A stretch of 24,275 nt of DNA, from the NCBI GenBank assembly GCA_959605475.1, contig CAUHFS010000037.1, positions 1 to 24,275 of the forward strand, in the 5' to 3' direction. The DNA is from an uncultured Collinsella sp. GTDB lineage: Bacteria; Actinomycetota; Coriobacteriia; Coriobacteriales; Coriobacteriaceae. The translations under genes were made by a program, and so were the position numbers. The notes under the pieces are model-generated. The model ran no database searches. It saw only the letters and a program-made list of their open reading frames with translations, and had not been told where the DNA came from. Shown in pieces: positions 15,063-24,159 of the stretch (its first letter is position 1; each line of letters starts with the position of its first letter).

Positions 15063-17852
15063 ATGGATGGTCCAAGCGTGAGTCTCGGCAGCAAACTATC
15101 CAACGCAAAGGTCTCCTTTGCGATATTTAAGCGCGACATTAAGCGACTGCTTATGAACCCCGTCGCCCTGGTGGTTACCTTGGGCGTGTGCGTCATTCCC
15201 TCGCTGTATGCCTGGTACAACATCGTGGCAAACTGGGATCCGTACGGAAACACCCAAGGTATCAAGATTGCCATCGCCAACAACGATCAGGGCACCCAGA
15301 ATGACTTGGTGGGCGAGCTCAATGCAGGCGATAAGGTGGTCGACCAGCTCAAGGAAAACGATCAGCTGGGCTGGACCTTCGTCGACTCGGCTGCCGATGC
15401 CAAAGAGGGCGTCGAGAGCGGGGAATACTACGCGGCGATCGTAATCCCCAAGAACTTCTCCGACAATCTTGTCTCGATGCTCGATGGCAATTACCATCAG
15501 CCGAAGCTCACCTATTACGTCAATGAGAAGAAGAGCGCCATTGCGCCCAAGGTCACCGATACCGGTGCCAACACCATCGAGGAGCAGATCAACTCGGAGT
15601 TTGTCTCCACGGTGGGCGAGACTGTTGCCAGTATCGCCAAGGATGCCGGTGTCGATTTAAAGGACAAGGCAACCCAGACTCAGGACTCGCTGACAAGTTC
15701 GGTGTCCGAGGCATCCGACACCTTGGGTGAGGTGCGCGATTCGATTGGCGATATGAATGCCGCCATCGATAAGACGAGTGGCGCTATCGCCTCGGCTGAT
15801 GCGGCGCTTGCCGGCTTGCAAGGTCAGGCACCGTCGCTGACGCAGGCAATCTCCCAGGGCAACGACCTGCTGGGCGAGGCTCGCGCCACGGCGGGCAACT
15901 CTATCACCTCGCTCTCCAAGGCACTCTCGGAAGGTAGCCTTGCACTCACCAAGACGTCAGCCTCCGCGAACGCTGCGATTGGCAAGCTAACGGGTACGGT
16001 CACATCTACGACCACCCGCATCGACAACTCGCTCGAGTCTCTCCAGGCGACGATCGATCACAATAAGGCCGTTATCGGGCACTTGGAGATTCTCGTTAAT
16101 GACACGTCGACAGGTTCCGAGGAAATTGACGCGCGCATTGTATCGACCATCGATTCGCTTCGCGAGCAAAACCAGAAGCTGCAGAGCATCAAGGATGGCC
16201 TTTCTGCACAGTCGAGCGCCATGGCAAACGACGCTACGGCAATCTCGAACGCGAGCAACGCACTCAACGCGGCAATTCAGACCGGTACGGCTAACCTCGG
16301 TCAGGCTCAGACCGATCTGGGTCAGAACGCACTTCCGAAGGCTTCGAGCGCGCTTGACTCCTTTGCCGCCGTTTCGGGCGATTTGACCGGCATTGTGTCG
16401 GGTATGACCCCCACGATAGCGAGCGCGCGCGGCACGCTGGCGCAGCTCGACGCCACGCTCAAGCAGGCAAAGACCACGCTGTCCCAAACCGACGCCTCCC
16501 TTGCCAAGGTTCAGGACAAGCTCGCGACCGCCGCCAATGACATTGCGGCGCTGCAGACCTCTGAGTCTATGGGCGAGTTAGCCGGCCTCATGGACGTCGA
16601 CGTCAATGACGTGGCAGATTTCATGGCATCTCCGGTTGAGCTGACGTCCAAGTCAATCTATCCGGTCAAGAGCTTTGGCTCGGGCATCGCGCCCTTCTAC
16701 ACCAATCTGGCGCTGTGGGTGGGCGGCTATGTGCTCATCGCTATCTATAAACTCGAGGTCGACCGCGAGGGCATCGGTAGCTTTACGGCGCGTCAGGGCT
16801 ACTTTGGCCGCTGGCTGCTGCTGGTGATCCTGGGCGCGTTCCAGGCCATTATCGTTACGGTGGGCGACCTGGTCATTGGCGTTCAGTGCGTCAATCCGCT
16901 GCTCTTTGTACTGGGCGGCATCGCTATTTCGTTCACCTACGTCAACATCATCTATGCGCTGTCCACCACGTTTAAGCATATCGGTAAAGCCATTGGCGTC
17001 ATCCTCGTCATTGTGCAGATCCCCGGCTCGTCGGGCATGTATCCCATCGAGATGATGCCCGGCTTCTTCCAATGGCTGCATCCGCTGCTGCCCTTCACTT
17101 ATGGCATCAACCTGCTGCGCGAGACCGTCGGTGGCATGTATTCGTTCAACTACCTGTTCAACCTGTGCGTCCTGGGCGTGTTCCTTGCCATCGCGCTCTT
17201 TATCGGTCTGCAGCTGCGCCCGTTGCTGCTCAACCTCAATCTGCTCTTTGATAAGCAGCTTTCCACGACGGGCCTAATGATCTGCGAGTCCAACGACCTA
17301 CCGCGCCAGCGCTATTCGCTGCGCACGGCCATGCGCGTCATGCTCGATTCGGATTCGTACCGTCGCGAGCTGCTCGATCATGCCGTGGCGTTTGAGCATC
17401 GCTACCCGTACTACATCAAGGGCGGTTTTGCCGCCGTGGTAGGCGTGCAGGTTCTGCTCTTTGTGCTTTCGACGGTGCTCGATATCGACAATAACGGCAA
17501 GATCATCCTGCTCGTTATCTGGATCATTTCGGTTATCGCCATCTGCGGCTGGCTCATCAACATCGAATACATCCGTGCGAGCCTCAATACCCAGATGCGT
17601 ATCTCGGCGCTTTCGGACGAGGACCTTCGCCGCGAGATGCGCGAGCACACGGCGGCGATCCCTGCCGCCCGTCGCATGTTTGGTCTCAACGCCAGCGAGC
17701 GTGGCGCCAAGGGAGGCGAACAGCCTACGAGCCGTCTGCCGCATATCGGTGCGCATCGTAAGGCTCAAGATGCCGACGGCGCTGACAACGTAAACGGAAA
17801 CGACGGGGACACCACCCCGCTTGGCAAGCACTCTAAAGGAGGTGAGGCATAA
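15063..17852 (+). CDS. YhgE/Pip family membrane protein (929 aa, with extra C-terminal membrane domain)
   Basis: A large membrane protein of the YhgE/Pip family, related to ABC-2 permeases and to phage infection protein Pip. The biochemical role is unsettled. TM1 is ~33-53, followed by the family motif PSLYAWYNIVANWDPYGNTQ. A long extracytoplasmic segment (~60-535) is rich in Ala/Ser/Asp heptad-like helices. A six-helix ABC-2-like domain follows (~540-730). Unlike its partner, the protein continues with a further pair of membrane helices (~790-808, 815-837) and a charged, probably disordered cytoplasmic tail ending GGEA. ATG 15063 is the first start; GTG 15078, with GGATGG upstream, is an alternative. 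Its TAA is directly adjacent to the next ATG, indicating co-translation. Confidence 0.88.
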   Translation: MDGPSVSLGSKLSNAKVSFAIFKRDIKRLLMNPVALVVTLGVCVIPSLYAWYNIVANWDPYGNTQGIKIAIANNDQGTQNDLVGELNAGDKVVDQLKENDQLGWTFVDSAADAKEGVESGEYYAAIVIPKNFSDNLVSMLDGNYHQPKLTYYVNEKKSAIAPKVTDTGANTIEEQINSEFVSTVGETVASIAKDAGVDLKDKATQTQDSLTSSVSEASDTLGEVRDSIGDMNAAIDKTSGAIASADAALAGLQGQAPSLTQAISQGNDLLGEARATAGNSITSLSKALSEGSLALTKTSASANAAIGKLTGTVTSTTTRIDNSLESLQATIDHNKAVIGHLEILVNDTSTGSEEIDARIVSTIDSLREQNQKLQSIKDGLSAQSSAMANDATAISNASNALNAAIQTGTANLGQAQTDLGQNALPKASSALDSFAAVSGDLTGIVSGMTPTIASARGTLAQLDATLKQAKTTLSQTDASLAKVQDKLATAANDIAALQTSESMGELAGLMDVDVNDVADFMASPVELTSKSIYPVKSFGSGIAPFYTNLALWVGGYVLIAIYKLEVDREGIGSFTARQGYFGRWLLLVILGAFQAIIVTVGDLVIGVQCVNPLLFVLGGIAISFTYVNIIYALSTTFKHIGKAIGVILVIVQIPGSSGMYPIEMMPGFFQWLHPLLPFTYGINLLRETVGGMYSFNYLFNLCVLGVFLAIALFIGLQLRPLLLNLNLLFDKQLSTTGLMICESNDLPRQRYSLRTAMRVMLDSDSYRRELLDHAVAFEHRYPYYIKGGFAAVVGVQVLLFVLSTVLDIDNNGKIILLVIWIISVIAICGWLINIEYIRASLNTQMRISALSDEDLRREMREHTAAIPAARRMFGLNASERGAKGGEQPTSRLPHIGAHRKAQDADGADNVNGNDGDTTPLGKHSKGGEA

Positions 17853-20042
17853 ATGAAAAACATCCTGCACCTGTTTAAGCGCGATGTCCAAAACGTGTCT
17901 CGCTCCGTGATCGGCATGGTCGTCGTGATGGGCCTGATCATCGTGCCATGTCTCTATGCATGGTTTAACATCGCCGGAAGCTGGGATCCCTACGGCAATA
18001 CCGGCAACCTTAAGATTGCAGTGGTCAACACCGATGAGGGTTACGAGAGCGATCTGATTCCCGTCGAGGTCAACGTGGGCGAAAACGTAACCGCCACCCT
18101 GCGCGGCAACGAGAACTTCGACTGGGTCGTCCTCAACGACCGCGATAAGGCGATTGAGGGCGTTAAGTCGGGCGCGTACTACGCTGCCGTCGTTATCCCT
18201 AAAACGTTTAGCGCCGACATGATGACGCTTTTCTCGACCGAGGTGAAGCACGCCGATATCGAGTTCTATGAGAACCAGAAGGCCAACGCCATCGCACAGA
18301 TCGTGACTGAAAAGGGTTCGAGCGCCGTCCAGAGTCAGGTCAACGAGACCTTTACCAAGACCATCACGACCATCGGCCTTAAGACCGTGTCCAGCCTGCT
18401 CGACTATATGAGTACCGACCAGGTGAGCAACTTTATCGCCAATCTGTCCTCGACGCTGGGCGATTCGGTCGAGGACCTGCAGGACGTTCAGACGAGTGCG
18501 ACGTCGCTCGCGGGCATTTTGAGCTCCACGTCCGATTCACTGACATCGGCGGGCGGCATGCTCAAGCAGACGGGCACCGTTGATGAGTCGACGAAGCAGC
18601 TGATGGAGCACGCCAAGAGCGGCATCAATGATTCCAAGGAAGCGCTCAAGGCCGCCAACGATGCCGTTGACGCGGCGATTGACGGAAGCGCGGGCTCGTT
18701 CGACAACGTGTCCGCCGAGCTTGCGAAGGCATTCGATGCCGCGAATCAGCATGTTTACCTTACGGTGTCTCAGCTCAACGAAGCCGCAGCGGCGCTCAAT
18801 ACGCGTGCTGACGATATCGATGCGATGGCCGATCAGCTCCGCAACCTTGCCGACCAGGTGAGTGATGACAAGCTCAAAGACGGTCTCGAGTCCGCTGCGA
18901 CGTCGCTGGGCAGAATTGCCGTGGAGTACCGCAACAATGCGAAGGACCTGACGGCGACCGCAAAGTCCCTTTCGGACGGCATGGCGGAGGTCAACAACTC
19001 GCGTGCCGAGGTCGACCAGGCCATCGCCGATGCCAAGGCGGGTATCTCGGGAGCCAAGTCCGACTACGATTCCACGTTCTCGGTTAAGGCCAAGGAGCTC
19101 AAGAAGACCATTTCGGGCGTTCTGGATTCCCTGAACGGTATCTCGGGTGACTTGGATAGCGCCGTGAGCGGTCTGACCGACGCCTCTGGCTCGCTCGCAA
19201 AGGGCCTCTCCAAGGCTGCGACGCTGGTCAACAAGGCTTCTGATCAGTTGGGCAAGGCGTCGGACAAGATCAGCGCTTTTAAGGACGAGCTTGATAGCGC
19301 TCTGATGTCGGGTGACCTGGCCATGATTAAGACAATGATTGGCAACGACCCCGAGGGCCTCGCCGTGTCGCTTTCTGGCCCCGTTGCGCTCGATCGCAAG
19401 CCGGTCTATCCGATCCGCAACTACGGTTCGGCCATGGCGCCGTTCTACACGATTTTGTCGCTGTGGGTGGGCTCGATTGTTCTGGCGGCCATGATGAAGG
19501 TCTCGGTTGACGATGAGCTTATCAACGAGCTCATCCCCGTACGCCTGCACGAGATCTATCTGGGCCGTTACCTGTTCTTTGGCGGTTTGGCCCTGCTGCA
19601 GGCAACGCTCGTGTGCGCGGGCGACATTCTGTTCTTTGGCATTCAGTGCGACAACCCGCTGCAGTTTGTGCTGGCGGGCTGGGTCGCGAGTCTCGTGTTC
19701 TCCAATATCGTCTACACGCTCACCGTGTCGTTTGGCGATATCGGCAAGGCGCTCGCTGTCGTGCTGTTGGTCATGCAGGTCGGCGGTTCAGGCGGTACGT
19801 TCCCCATCGAGATGACCGGCCCCGTGTTCCGGGCGATCTACCCGTTCCTGCCGTTTACCCACGGCATCAACGCCATGCACGCCGCCATGGCTGGCGCCTA
19901 CCATATGGAGTACTGGGTTGAGCTGGGTATCTTGGCGAGCTATCTGATTCCGTCGCTGGGCCTGGGCGTCGTCTTCCGCCGCCCGGTCATCAAGGCCAAC
20001 GACTGGATCATCGAAAAGCTTGAAAGCACGAAGCTTATTTAG
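17853..20042 (+). CDS. YhgE/Pip family membrane protein (729 aa)
   Basis: Second YhgE/Pip protein, a paralogue of the preceding gene. The same landmarks recur: TM1 (~22-40), PCLYAWFNIAGSWDPYGNT, a long extracytoplasmic coiled region (~60-520), and a C-terminal six-helix domain (~525-715) with MAPFYTILSLWVGSIVLAA and the GGSGGTFPIEM and FLPFTHGINAMH segments. It ends soon after the last helix and lacks the extra C-terminal domain of the first protein. ATG 17853 follows the upstream stop without a gap and has an unusually strong ribosome site, AAAGGAGGTGAGG, inside the first gene. The two proteins probably form a complex, as for other ABC-2-like pairs (inference). Confidence 0.9.
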   Translation: MKNILHLFKRDVQNVSRSVIGMVVVMGLIIVPCLYAWFNIAGSWDPYGNTGNLKIAVVNTDEGYESDLIPVEVNVGENVTATLRGNENFDWVVLNDRDKAIEGVKSGAYYAAVVIPKTFSADMMTLFSTEVKHADIEFYENQKANAIAQIVTEKGSSAVQSQVNETFTKTITTIGLKTVSSLLDYMSTDQVSNFIANLSSTLGDSVEDLQDVQTSATSLAGILSSTSDSLTSAGGMLKQTGTVDESTKQLMEHAKSGINDSKEALKAANDAVDAAIDGSAGSFDNVSAELAKAFDAANQHVYLTVSQLNEAAAALNTRADDIDAMADQLRNLADQVSDDKLKDGLESAATSLGRIAVEYRNNAKDLTATAKSLSDGMAEVNNSRAEVDQAIADAKAGISGAKSDYDSTFSVKAKELKKTISGVLDSLNGISGDLDSAVSGLTDASGSLAKGLSKAATLVNKASDQLGKASDKISAFKDELDSALMSGDLAMIKTMIGNDPEGLAVSLSGPVALDRKPVYPIRNYGSAMAPFYTILSLWVGSIVLAAMMKVSVDDELINELIPVRLHEIYLGRYLFFGGLALLQATLVCAGDILFFGIQCDNPLQFVLAGWVASLVFSNIVYTLTVSFGDIGKALAVVLLVMQVGGSGGTFPIEMTGPVFRAIYPFLPFTHGINAMHAAMAGAYHMEYWVELGILASYLIPSLGLGVVFRRPVIKANDWIIEKLESTKLI

Positions 20043-20137
20043 TGCAACAGCGTGACATTGACAAAACATCGAGGTTCACTTTGCTGACGCTTTAGTGGGC
20101 TGGATTGCGGTGCAACGCTGGTTGTTGCTACAGTAGC

Positions 20138-20175
20138 GGGGCGTGCCGGGGGTCCGGCGCGTCCCGTTTTTATTT
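20138..20175 (+). terminator. Terminator between the YhgE operon and the EamA gene
   Basis: GGGGCGTGCCGG (20138-20149), loop GGGT, CCGGCGCGTCCC (20154-20165), then GTTTTTATTT. The 12-bp stem has two G-T wobbles. A weak promoter-like pair, TTGCGG (20105-20110) and TACAGT (20129-20134), lies just before it, so it could also be a leader hairpin for the EamA gene. TTGACC at 20174-20179 with CATACG at 20197-20202 is an alternative promoter beyond it. Confidence 0.85.
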
Positions 20176-20242
20176 GACCATGAGGCGGCACGCAGCCATA
20201 CGCGTGCGGACACCACGCCCAGTTTGAGTGTGAGGATGTTCC

Positions 20243-21226
20243 ATGGCCCAATACGCTGCCAACGAAATTGAAAACATGCCCGATAGCCCTGTTGCTCGCG
20301 AGGACCTGGGTGCGGGCGGCACCTCCCGTGGTGCCGGTGCTCGTTCGCCGTTGTTCTGGAAGGTTCTGCTCCTTTCGGTGGCGGTCATCTGGGGCTACTC
20401 CTTTACCACTATGAAGGACGCACTCGGCACCATTCCGGTGTTCGCGCTGCTCTATGTACGTTTTCTGCCCGCAGCGTTGGTCATGTTTGCCGTCTTCCAC
20501 AAGCGCATCATCGCGCACCTCAACGCTCGCAACCTGATCGTTGGCCTGAGTATGGGCGTGCTCATGTGGGCGGCCTATGCGCTGCAGACGGTCGGTCTGG
20601 CACATACTACGGCGGGCAAGAATGCTTTTTTGACGGGCACGTATTGCATCCTTGTGCCGTTCGCGAGCTATTTCCTGAGCGGCGAAAAGCTCACTCGCTA
20701 TAACCTGGGTGCGGCACTGCTGTGCCTGGCGGGCATTGGCCTGGTGGCACTCGATAGCGTCGAGTTCAATATCGGCGATGCCATTACGCTGGGCGGCGCG
20801 GTCTTCTTCGCCATCCAGATGGCGGTGACCGCCAAGTACGGTCGCAAAATGGACATCAACGTCATCACGTTTTGGATGTTTGTGGGCAATGGCATCCTAA
20901 GCCTGGTCTCGTCGCTGCTATTCGAGACCCAGGCGCCTCTGTCCGTGTGGACGCCGAATTTTATCTGTGTGATGGCGTTTCTCTCGGTGGGCTGCACATG
21001 CGTGGCTCTGCTCATCCAAAACGTCGGCCTGGCGCATGTCCCGGCTTCGACGGGCTCGCTGCTCCTTTCGATGGAATCGCCTTCGGGCGTGTTGTTTTCG
21101 GTGCTGCTGATGGGGGAGGCGCTCACCTCGCGCCTGCTCGCCGGCTTTGTGCTTATCTTCCTGTCGATTATCTTGAGCGAGACTCACTTCGATTTTTTGC
21201 GTCGAAAGCCGCGCTCGCAATTGTAA
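20243..21226 (+). CDS. EamA/DMT superfamily transporter
   Basis: An inner-membrane drug/metabolite-type transporter of 327 aa with ten predicted helices in two EamA repeats (~42-173 and ~182-318). A 35-residue hydrophilic N-terminal extension precedes them. Diagnostic stretches include VAVIWGYSFTTMKDAL, ALLYVRFLPAALVMF, QTVGLAHTTAGKNAFLTG in repeat 1 and IQNVGLAHVPASTGSLLLSM in repeat 2. Such proteins usually export amino acids or small metabolites; the substrate here is not predictable. ATG 20243 follows TGAGGATG. Terminators lie both upstream and downstream, so it is probably monocistronic. Confidence 0.92.
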   Translation: MAQYAANEIENMPDSPVAREDLGAGGTSRGAGARSPLFWKVLLLSVAVIWGYSFTTMKDALGTIPVFALLYVRFLPAALVMFAVFHKRIIAHLNARNLIVGLSMGVLMWAAYALQTVGLAHTTAGKNAFLTGTYCILVPFASYFLSGEKLTRYNLGAALLCLAGIGLVALDSVEFNIGDAITLGGAVFFAIQMAVTAKYGRKMDINVITFWMFVGNGILSLVSSLLFETQAPLSVWTPNFICVMAFLSVGCTCVALLIQNVGLAHVPASTGSLLLSMESPSGVLFSVLLMGEALTSRLLAGFVLIFLSIILSETHFDFLRRKPRSQL

Positions 21227-21237
21227 ACAACTTGTTG

Positions 21238-21264
21238 CGCCGCCCTCCTGGGGCGGCGTTTTTT
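21238..21264 (+). terminator. Intrinsic terminator of the EamA gene
   Basis: CGCCGCCC (21238-21245), 5-nt loop, GGGCGGCG (21251-21258), then TTTTTT. It lies 12 bp beyond the stop codon. Confidence 0.93.
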
Positions 21265-21290
21265 ATGACTCGCCTTTAAAGTTGTACCTT

Positions 21291-21312
21291 GCACTTTACG
21301 CTATCAAAGTGC
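21291..21312. promoter_or_regulatory. Perfect dyad operator upstream of the M20 gene
   Basis: GCACTTT (21291-21297), 8-bp spacer, AAAGTGC (21306-21312). The 22-bp dyad sits 20 bp before the GGAGGG ribosome site and overlaps the TTGTAC/TTGCAC hexamers (21282-21294) that could serve as -35. This looks like a repressor-binding site for the amidohydrolase-transporter operon. Confidence 0.5.
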
Positions 21313-21342
21313 TTACTGCAAAAACGTTACTGGAGGGCATTT

Positions 21343-22638
21343 ATGGCACCAGCTCAGTCCGATCTTCAACCGCAATCAGCGCCCAAGGCCACCGCAGCGG
21401 CGCAGGCCGCTATCGGTGACGGTCTCGTTGCAGAAGCTCAGGCTTTTGCAGACGAGCTCGCTGCGTGGCGACACGATTTACACCAGATGCCCGAGCTGGG
21501 TAATAGCCTCCCACAGACCTCTGCGTATATTCAAGCGCGCCTGACCGAGATGGAAATCCCATTTGCCACGCTCGTCGATGGTTCCTGTGTCGTGGGCCTT
21601 GTCGGCGCCGGTGCCGCCGCGGCCCAGGGCAATGGCGTCTGCACGGACGAACAGGCCGGTACGGTCATCATGCTCCGTGGCGACATGGATGCCCTGCCCG
21701 TTGCCGAAGAGTCAGGCGAGCCTTTCGCCTCTACGAACGGCTGCATGCACGCATGTGGACACGATATGCACGCGACGGCGTTGCTTGGAGCGGCGCGCCT
21801 GCTCAAGGCCCGCGAGTCTGCGCTTGTCGACGCCAACGCCACGGTTAAGTTGCTGTTCCAGCCGGGCGAGGAAACCTTTGAGGGTGCCCGCGCCGCCATC
21901 GCCGACGGTCTGCTGCAGAACCCGCGTCCCCAGGCCGCCTTTGCCATGCATGTCAATAGCCAGTCGCCGCTTGGCCTGGTGCTCTACGGCAGCCCGGCGC
22001 TCTCGGGCGTGTACGGTTTTCGCATCACGCTTCAGGGCAAGGGCGGCCATGGCTCGAGCCCCGAGATCTGCATCGACCCCATCACGGCCGGCGTCCATGT
22101 GCATCTGGCGCTTCAGGAGCTTATCTCTCGCGAGGTGCCGGCGGCCAAGGAGGTCGCGCTTACCGTTGGCAAGTTCGCCGGCGGTCAGGCCGCAAATGTC
22201 ATCCCCGACACTTGTGTGCTCGAGGGAACGCTGCGTGGCTTCGACGTCGAGCTCATGGAGCACCTCAAGACCCGCATCGCGGAGGTCGTCAAAGGCGTTG
22301 CCACGACCTATCGTACGCCGGCGACTATCGAGACACTCTCGGATGTTCCCCCGCTCGTACTCGACGACGGCATGACGCAGGCGTCGCTTGGCTACGTGGG
22401 CGCGGTGCTGCCCAAGTCCGCCTTCCTGCCGCTGTTCCACGCCATGGCGAGCGAGGACTTCGCGTTGATCTCGAGCGAGATCCCGAGCGCGTACTTTACC
22501 GTGGGCGCTGCTGTGACTGATACGGACGAGCATTTTGCTCAGCATCATCCCAAGGCACGTTTTAGCGATGCCGAGCTTCCCCTTGGCGCCGCGGCTTATG
22601 CCGCCGTCGCTTTGGGCTACATCGCCGACCACCGGTAG
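21343..22638 (+). CDS. M20-family metal-dependent amidohydrolase
   Basis: A dinuclear-metal amidohydrolase/peptidase of 431 aa, close in motif pattern to the AbgA/HipO/IAA-amino-acid hydrolase group that cleaves N-acyl amino acids. Motifs: WRHDLHQMPELG (42-53), GDMDALP with D116, HACGHDMH (136-143, ligand C138/H140), QPGEE (E176/E177), a later ligand H203, and the C-terminal ASEDFA. The dimerisation domain interrupts the catalytic domain at about 215-330. An extra Ala/Gly-rich insertion (GAGAAAAQGNG, near 88-98) and a ~30-residue N-terminal extension are present. ATG 21343 is chosen because GGAGGG lies 5-6 nt upstream; the frame is open to an ATG at 21289. The transporter gene follows after 39 bp, suggesting uptake and cleavage of one substrate. 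Confidence 0.92.
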   Translation: MAPAQSDLQPQSAPKATAAAQAAIGDGLVAEAQAFADELAAWRHDLHQMPELGNSLPQTSAYIQARLTEMEIPFATLVDGSCVVGLVGAGAAAAQGNGVCTDEQAGTVIMLRGDMDALPVAEESGEPFASTNGCMHACGHDMHATALLGAARLLKARESALVDANATVKLLFQPGEETFEGARAAIADGLLQNPRPQAAFAMHVNSQSPLGLVLYGSPALSGVYGFRITLQGKGGHGSSPEICIDPITAGVHVHLALQELISREVPAAKEVALTVGKFAGGQAANVIPDTCVLEGTLRGFDVELMEHLKTRIAEVVKGVATTYRTPATIETLSDVPPLVLDDGMTQASLGYVGAVLPKSAFLPLFHAMASEDFALISSEIPSAYFTVGAAVTDTDEHFAQHHPKARFSDAELPLGAAAYAAVALGYIADHR

Positions 22639-22677
22639 CACCCAATCTTGCTACTCGTTTGCTTAAAAAGGAACAGT

Positions 22678-23982
22678 ATGTCTCAGCAACGTAAGTTCTT
22701 CCCCGGCTGGCTCGTGGTGGCCTCCGGCTTTGTGATCATGGCCACGTGCTACACCATTTTCGTCAACTGCATGAGCCTGTTCCAGCCGCTCATCGTCAGC
22801 GACTTGGGGATATCTCTTGCGCAGTACAACATCTCCAATGCGATCTCCACGGTGGTGAGCGTTATCGGATCGCTTGTCATTGGCCATGTTGCCGACAAGG
22901 TTAGTGGTCGTATTTTGGGTTCGCTTACCGTCATCGCCACCTCGGCGGTGCTCGTGGGCATGAGCTTTGTCGGTGAGCTGTGGCAGGTCTACGTGCTCTT
23001 TGCCGTCTCGGGCTGCTTCGCCGTCGCATCGACCCGTCTGCTTATTAGCCTGGTGACCGCTAATTGGTTTACCGCCAAGCGCGGTCTTGCCATCTCCATC
23101 GCGCTTTCGGGCTCGGGCTTTGGCGGTGCCATCCTTTCGCCGATTGTGAGTTCACTTATCGTGAGCGTGGGTTGGCGCTCCGCCTTTCTGGTGCTTGCCG
23201 CCGTCTGCATGGTGGCGGCGCTGCCCATCACGGCGTATTCCTTCCGCACCAAACCTTCCGAGATTGGCCTGAAGCCGCTCGGCGAGAACCCGGGCGATCC
23301 GTCCGTCTCGACGGCTGGCGACAAGGACGAGCGCACGGCGCCCGAGGTTAACGTTGGCTGGTCTCGCATCAAGAAGAGCCCGGCGTTTTGGCTGCTCGTC
23401 GTCGCCTTTCTCTTTATGGGTCTCGTTAACGGCGCCATTTTGCCCAACCAGGTCACCAACATGACGAGCGTTACCGTCAACGGTGCCAAGATCGTCACGG
23501 GTGGCCACGACCCCATGTGGGCCGGTACGGTTCTTTCGGCCTACATGGTCACCGTCGTTATCGCCAAGATTTCGCTCGGCACCATTTACGACCGTTTTGG
23601 CCTGCGCTTTGGCAATGTGCTGGGTTCTGTCGCGTGCATCATCGCCTGCGCCGCCCTGTGCTTTCCCGCAACCGACCTTGGCCCCATTGTGGCTGCCATT
23701 AGCTTTGGAATCGGAACGTGCATGGGCACCATCACGCCTACCATTGCCGCGTCCAAGCAGTTTGGCATGGCCGACCTGGGCAAGGTAACGGGCACCATCA
23801 CCTCGCTCGAGATGGTTGGCGGCACGGTGGGCGCCATCGTCTCGGGAATACTGTTCGATGCCACGGGCTCCTTTACGAGCACATGGATCGTGTGCCTGGC
23901 GTGCTCGGTGGCAATGCTGGTGTTCCTGCTGGCGTCTGAGCCCATCGCGGCTAAGCTGCGCGCGAGCGTGGCGGGGGAGTAG
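22678..23982 (+). CDS. MFS transporter
   Basis: A major facilitator superfamily permease of 434 aa with twelve predicted helices. It starts at ATG 22678 behind AAAAGGA; the upstream in-frame ATG 22648 has no site. Helix 1 begins FFPGWLVVASGFVIM. The loop after helix 2, GHVADKVSGR, matches the MFS motif-A position. A hydrophilic central loop (~200-235, ENPGDPSVSTAGDKDERTAP) separates the halves, and GTIYDRFGLRFGN is the equivalent motif in the second half. The layout resembles monocarboxylate/OFA-type carriers, but the substrate is uncertain. Being second in an operon with an M20 amidohydrolase, it probably imports the amide substrate or exports a product (inference). Confidence 0.9.
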   Translation: MSQQRKFFPGWLVVASGFVIMATCYTIFVNCMSLFQPLIVSDLGISLAQYNISNAISTVVSVIGSLVIGHVADKVSGRILGSLTVIATSAVLVGMSFVGELWQVYVLFAVSGCFAVASTRLLISLVTANWFTAKRGLAISIALSGSGFGGAILSPIVSSLIVSVGWRSAFLVLAAVCMVAALPITAYSFRTKPSEIGLKPLGENPGDPSVSTAGDKDERTAPEVNVGWSRIKKSPAFWLLVVAFLFMGLVNGAILPNQVTNMTSVTVNGAKIVTGGHDPMWAGTVLSAYMVTVVIAKISLGTIYDRFGLRFGNVLGSVACIIACAALCFPATDLGPIVAAISFGIGTCMGTITPTIAASKQFGMADLGKVTGTITSLEMVGGTVGAIVSGILFDATGSFTSTWIVCLACSVAMLVFLLASEPIAAKLRASVAGE

Positions 23983-24018
23983 GGACGACGTCGCTCGTAG
24001 CTCTTTGCCCCGTTTTGT

Positions 24019-24082
24019 CCGTGGCTGCCTTGGAAGCCGAATGGATGCTCGTACCGTCATTCGGTTTCCCATGCAGCCACGG
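24019..24082. other. Long imperfect hairpin 1 downstream of the MFS gene
   Basis: CCGTGGCTGC (24019-24028) pairs with GCAGCCACGG (24073-24082), and CCGAATG (24037-24043) pairs with CATTCGG (24058-24064). The 8-nt segments between them pair partly. Arms are 25 nt with a 14-nt loop. No U-tract follows on either strand, so it is not a normal terminator. Confidence 0.5.
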
Positions 24083-24103
24083 GCTCAAGAGATGACCCGA
24101 AGT

Positions 24104-24144
24104 CTTTCCGTCCAACGGATTTTGTGATCCGAAGAGGCGGAAGG
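24104..24144. other. Stem-loop 2 downstream of the MFS gene
   Basis: CTTTCCG (24104-24110) pairs with CGGAAGG (24138-24144) with one wobble, and CGGAT (24116-24120) with ATCCG (24127-24131) around TTTGTG. An extra CC/GG pair is possible between them. Confidence 0.4.
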
Positions 24145-24159
24145 ATTGCAGATTGCACA

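Noticed and set aside
14972..15283. A 103-codon minus-strand frame overlapping the start of the first YhgE gene
   Set aside because: It runs antisense into a clear coding region, lacks a ribosome site and resembles no known protein.
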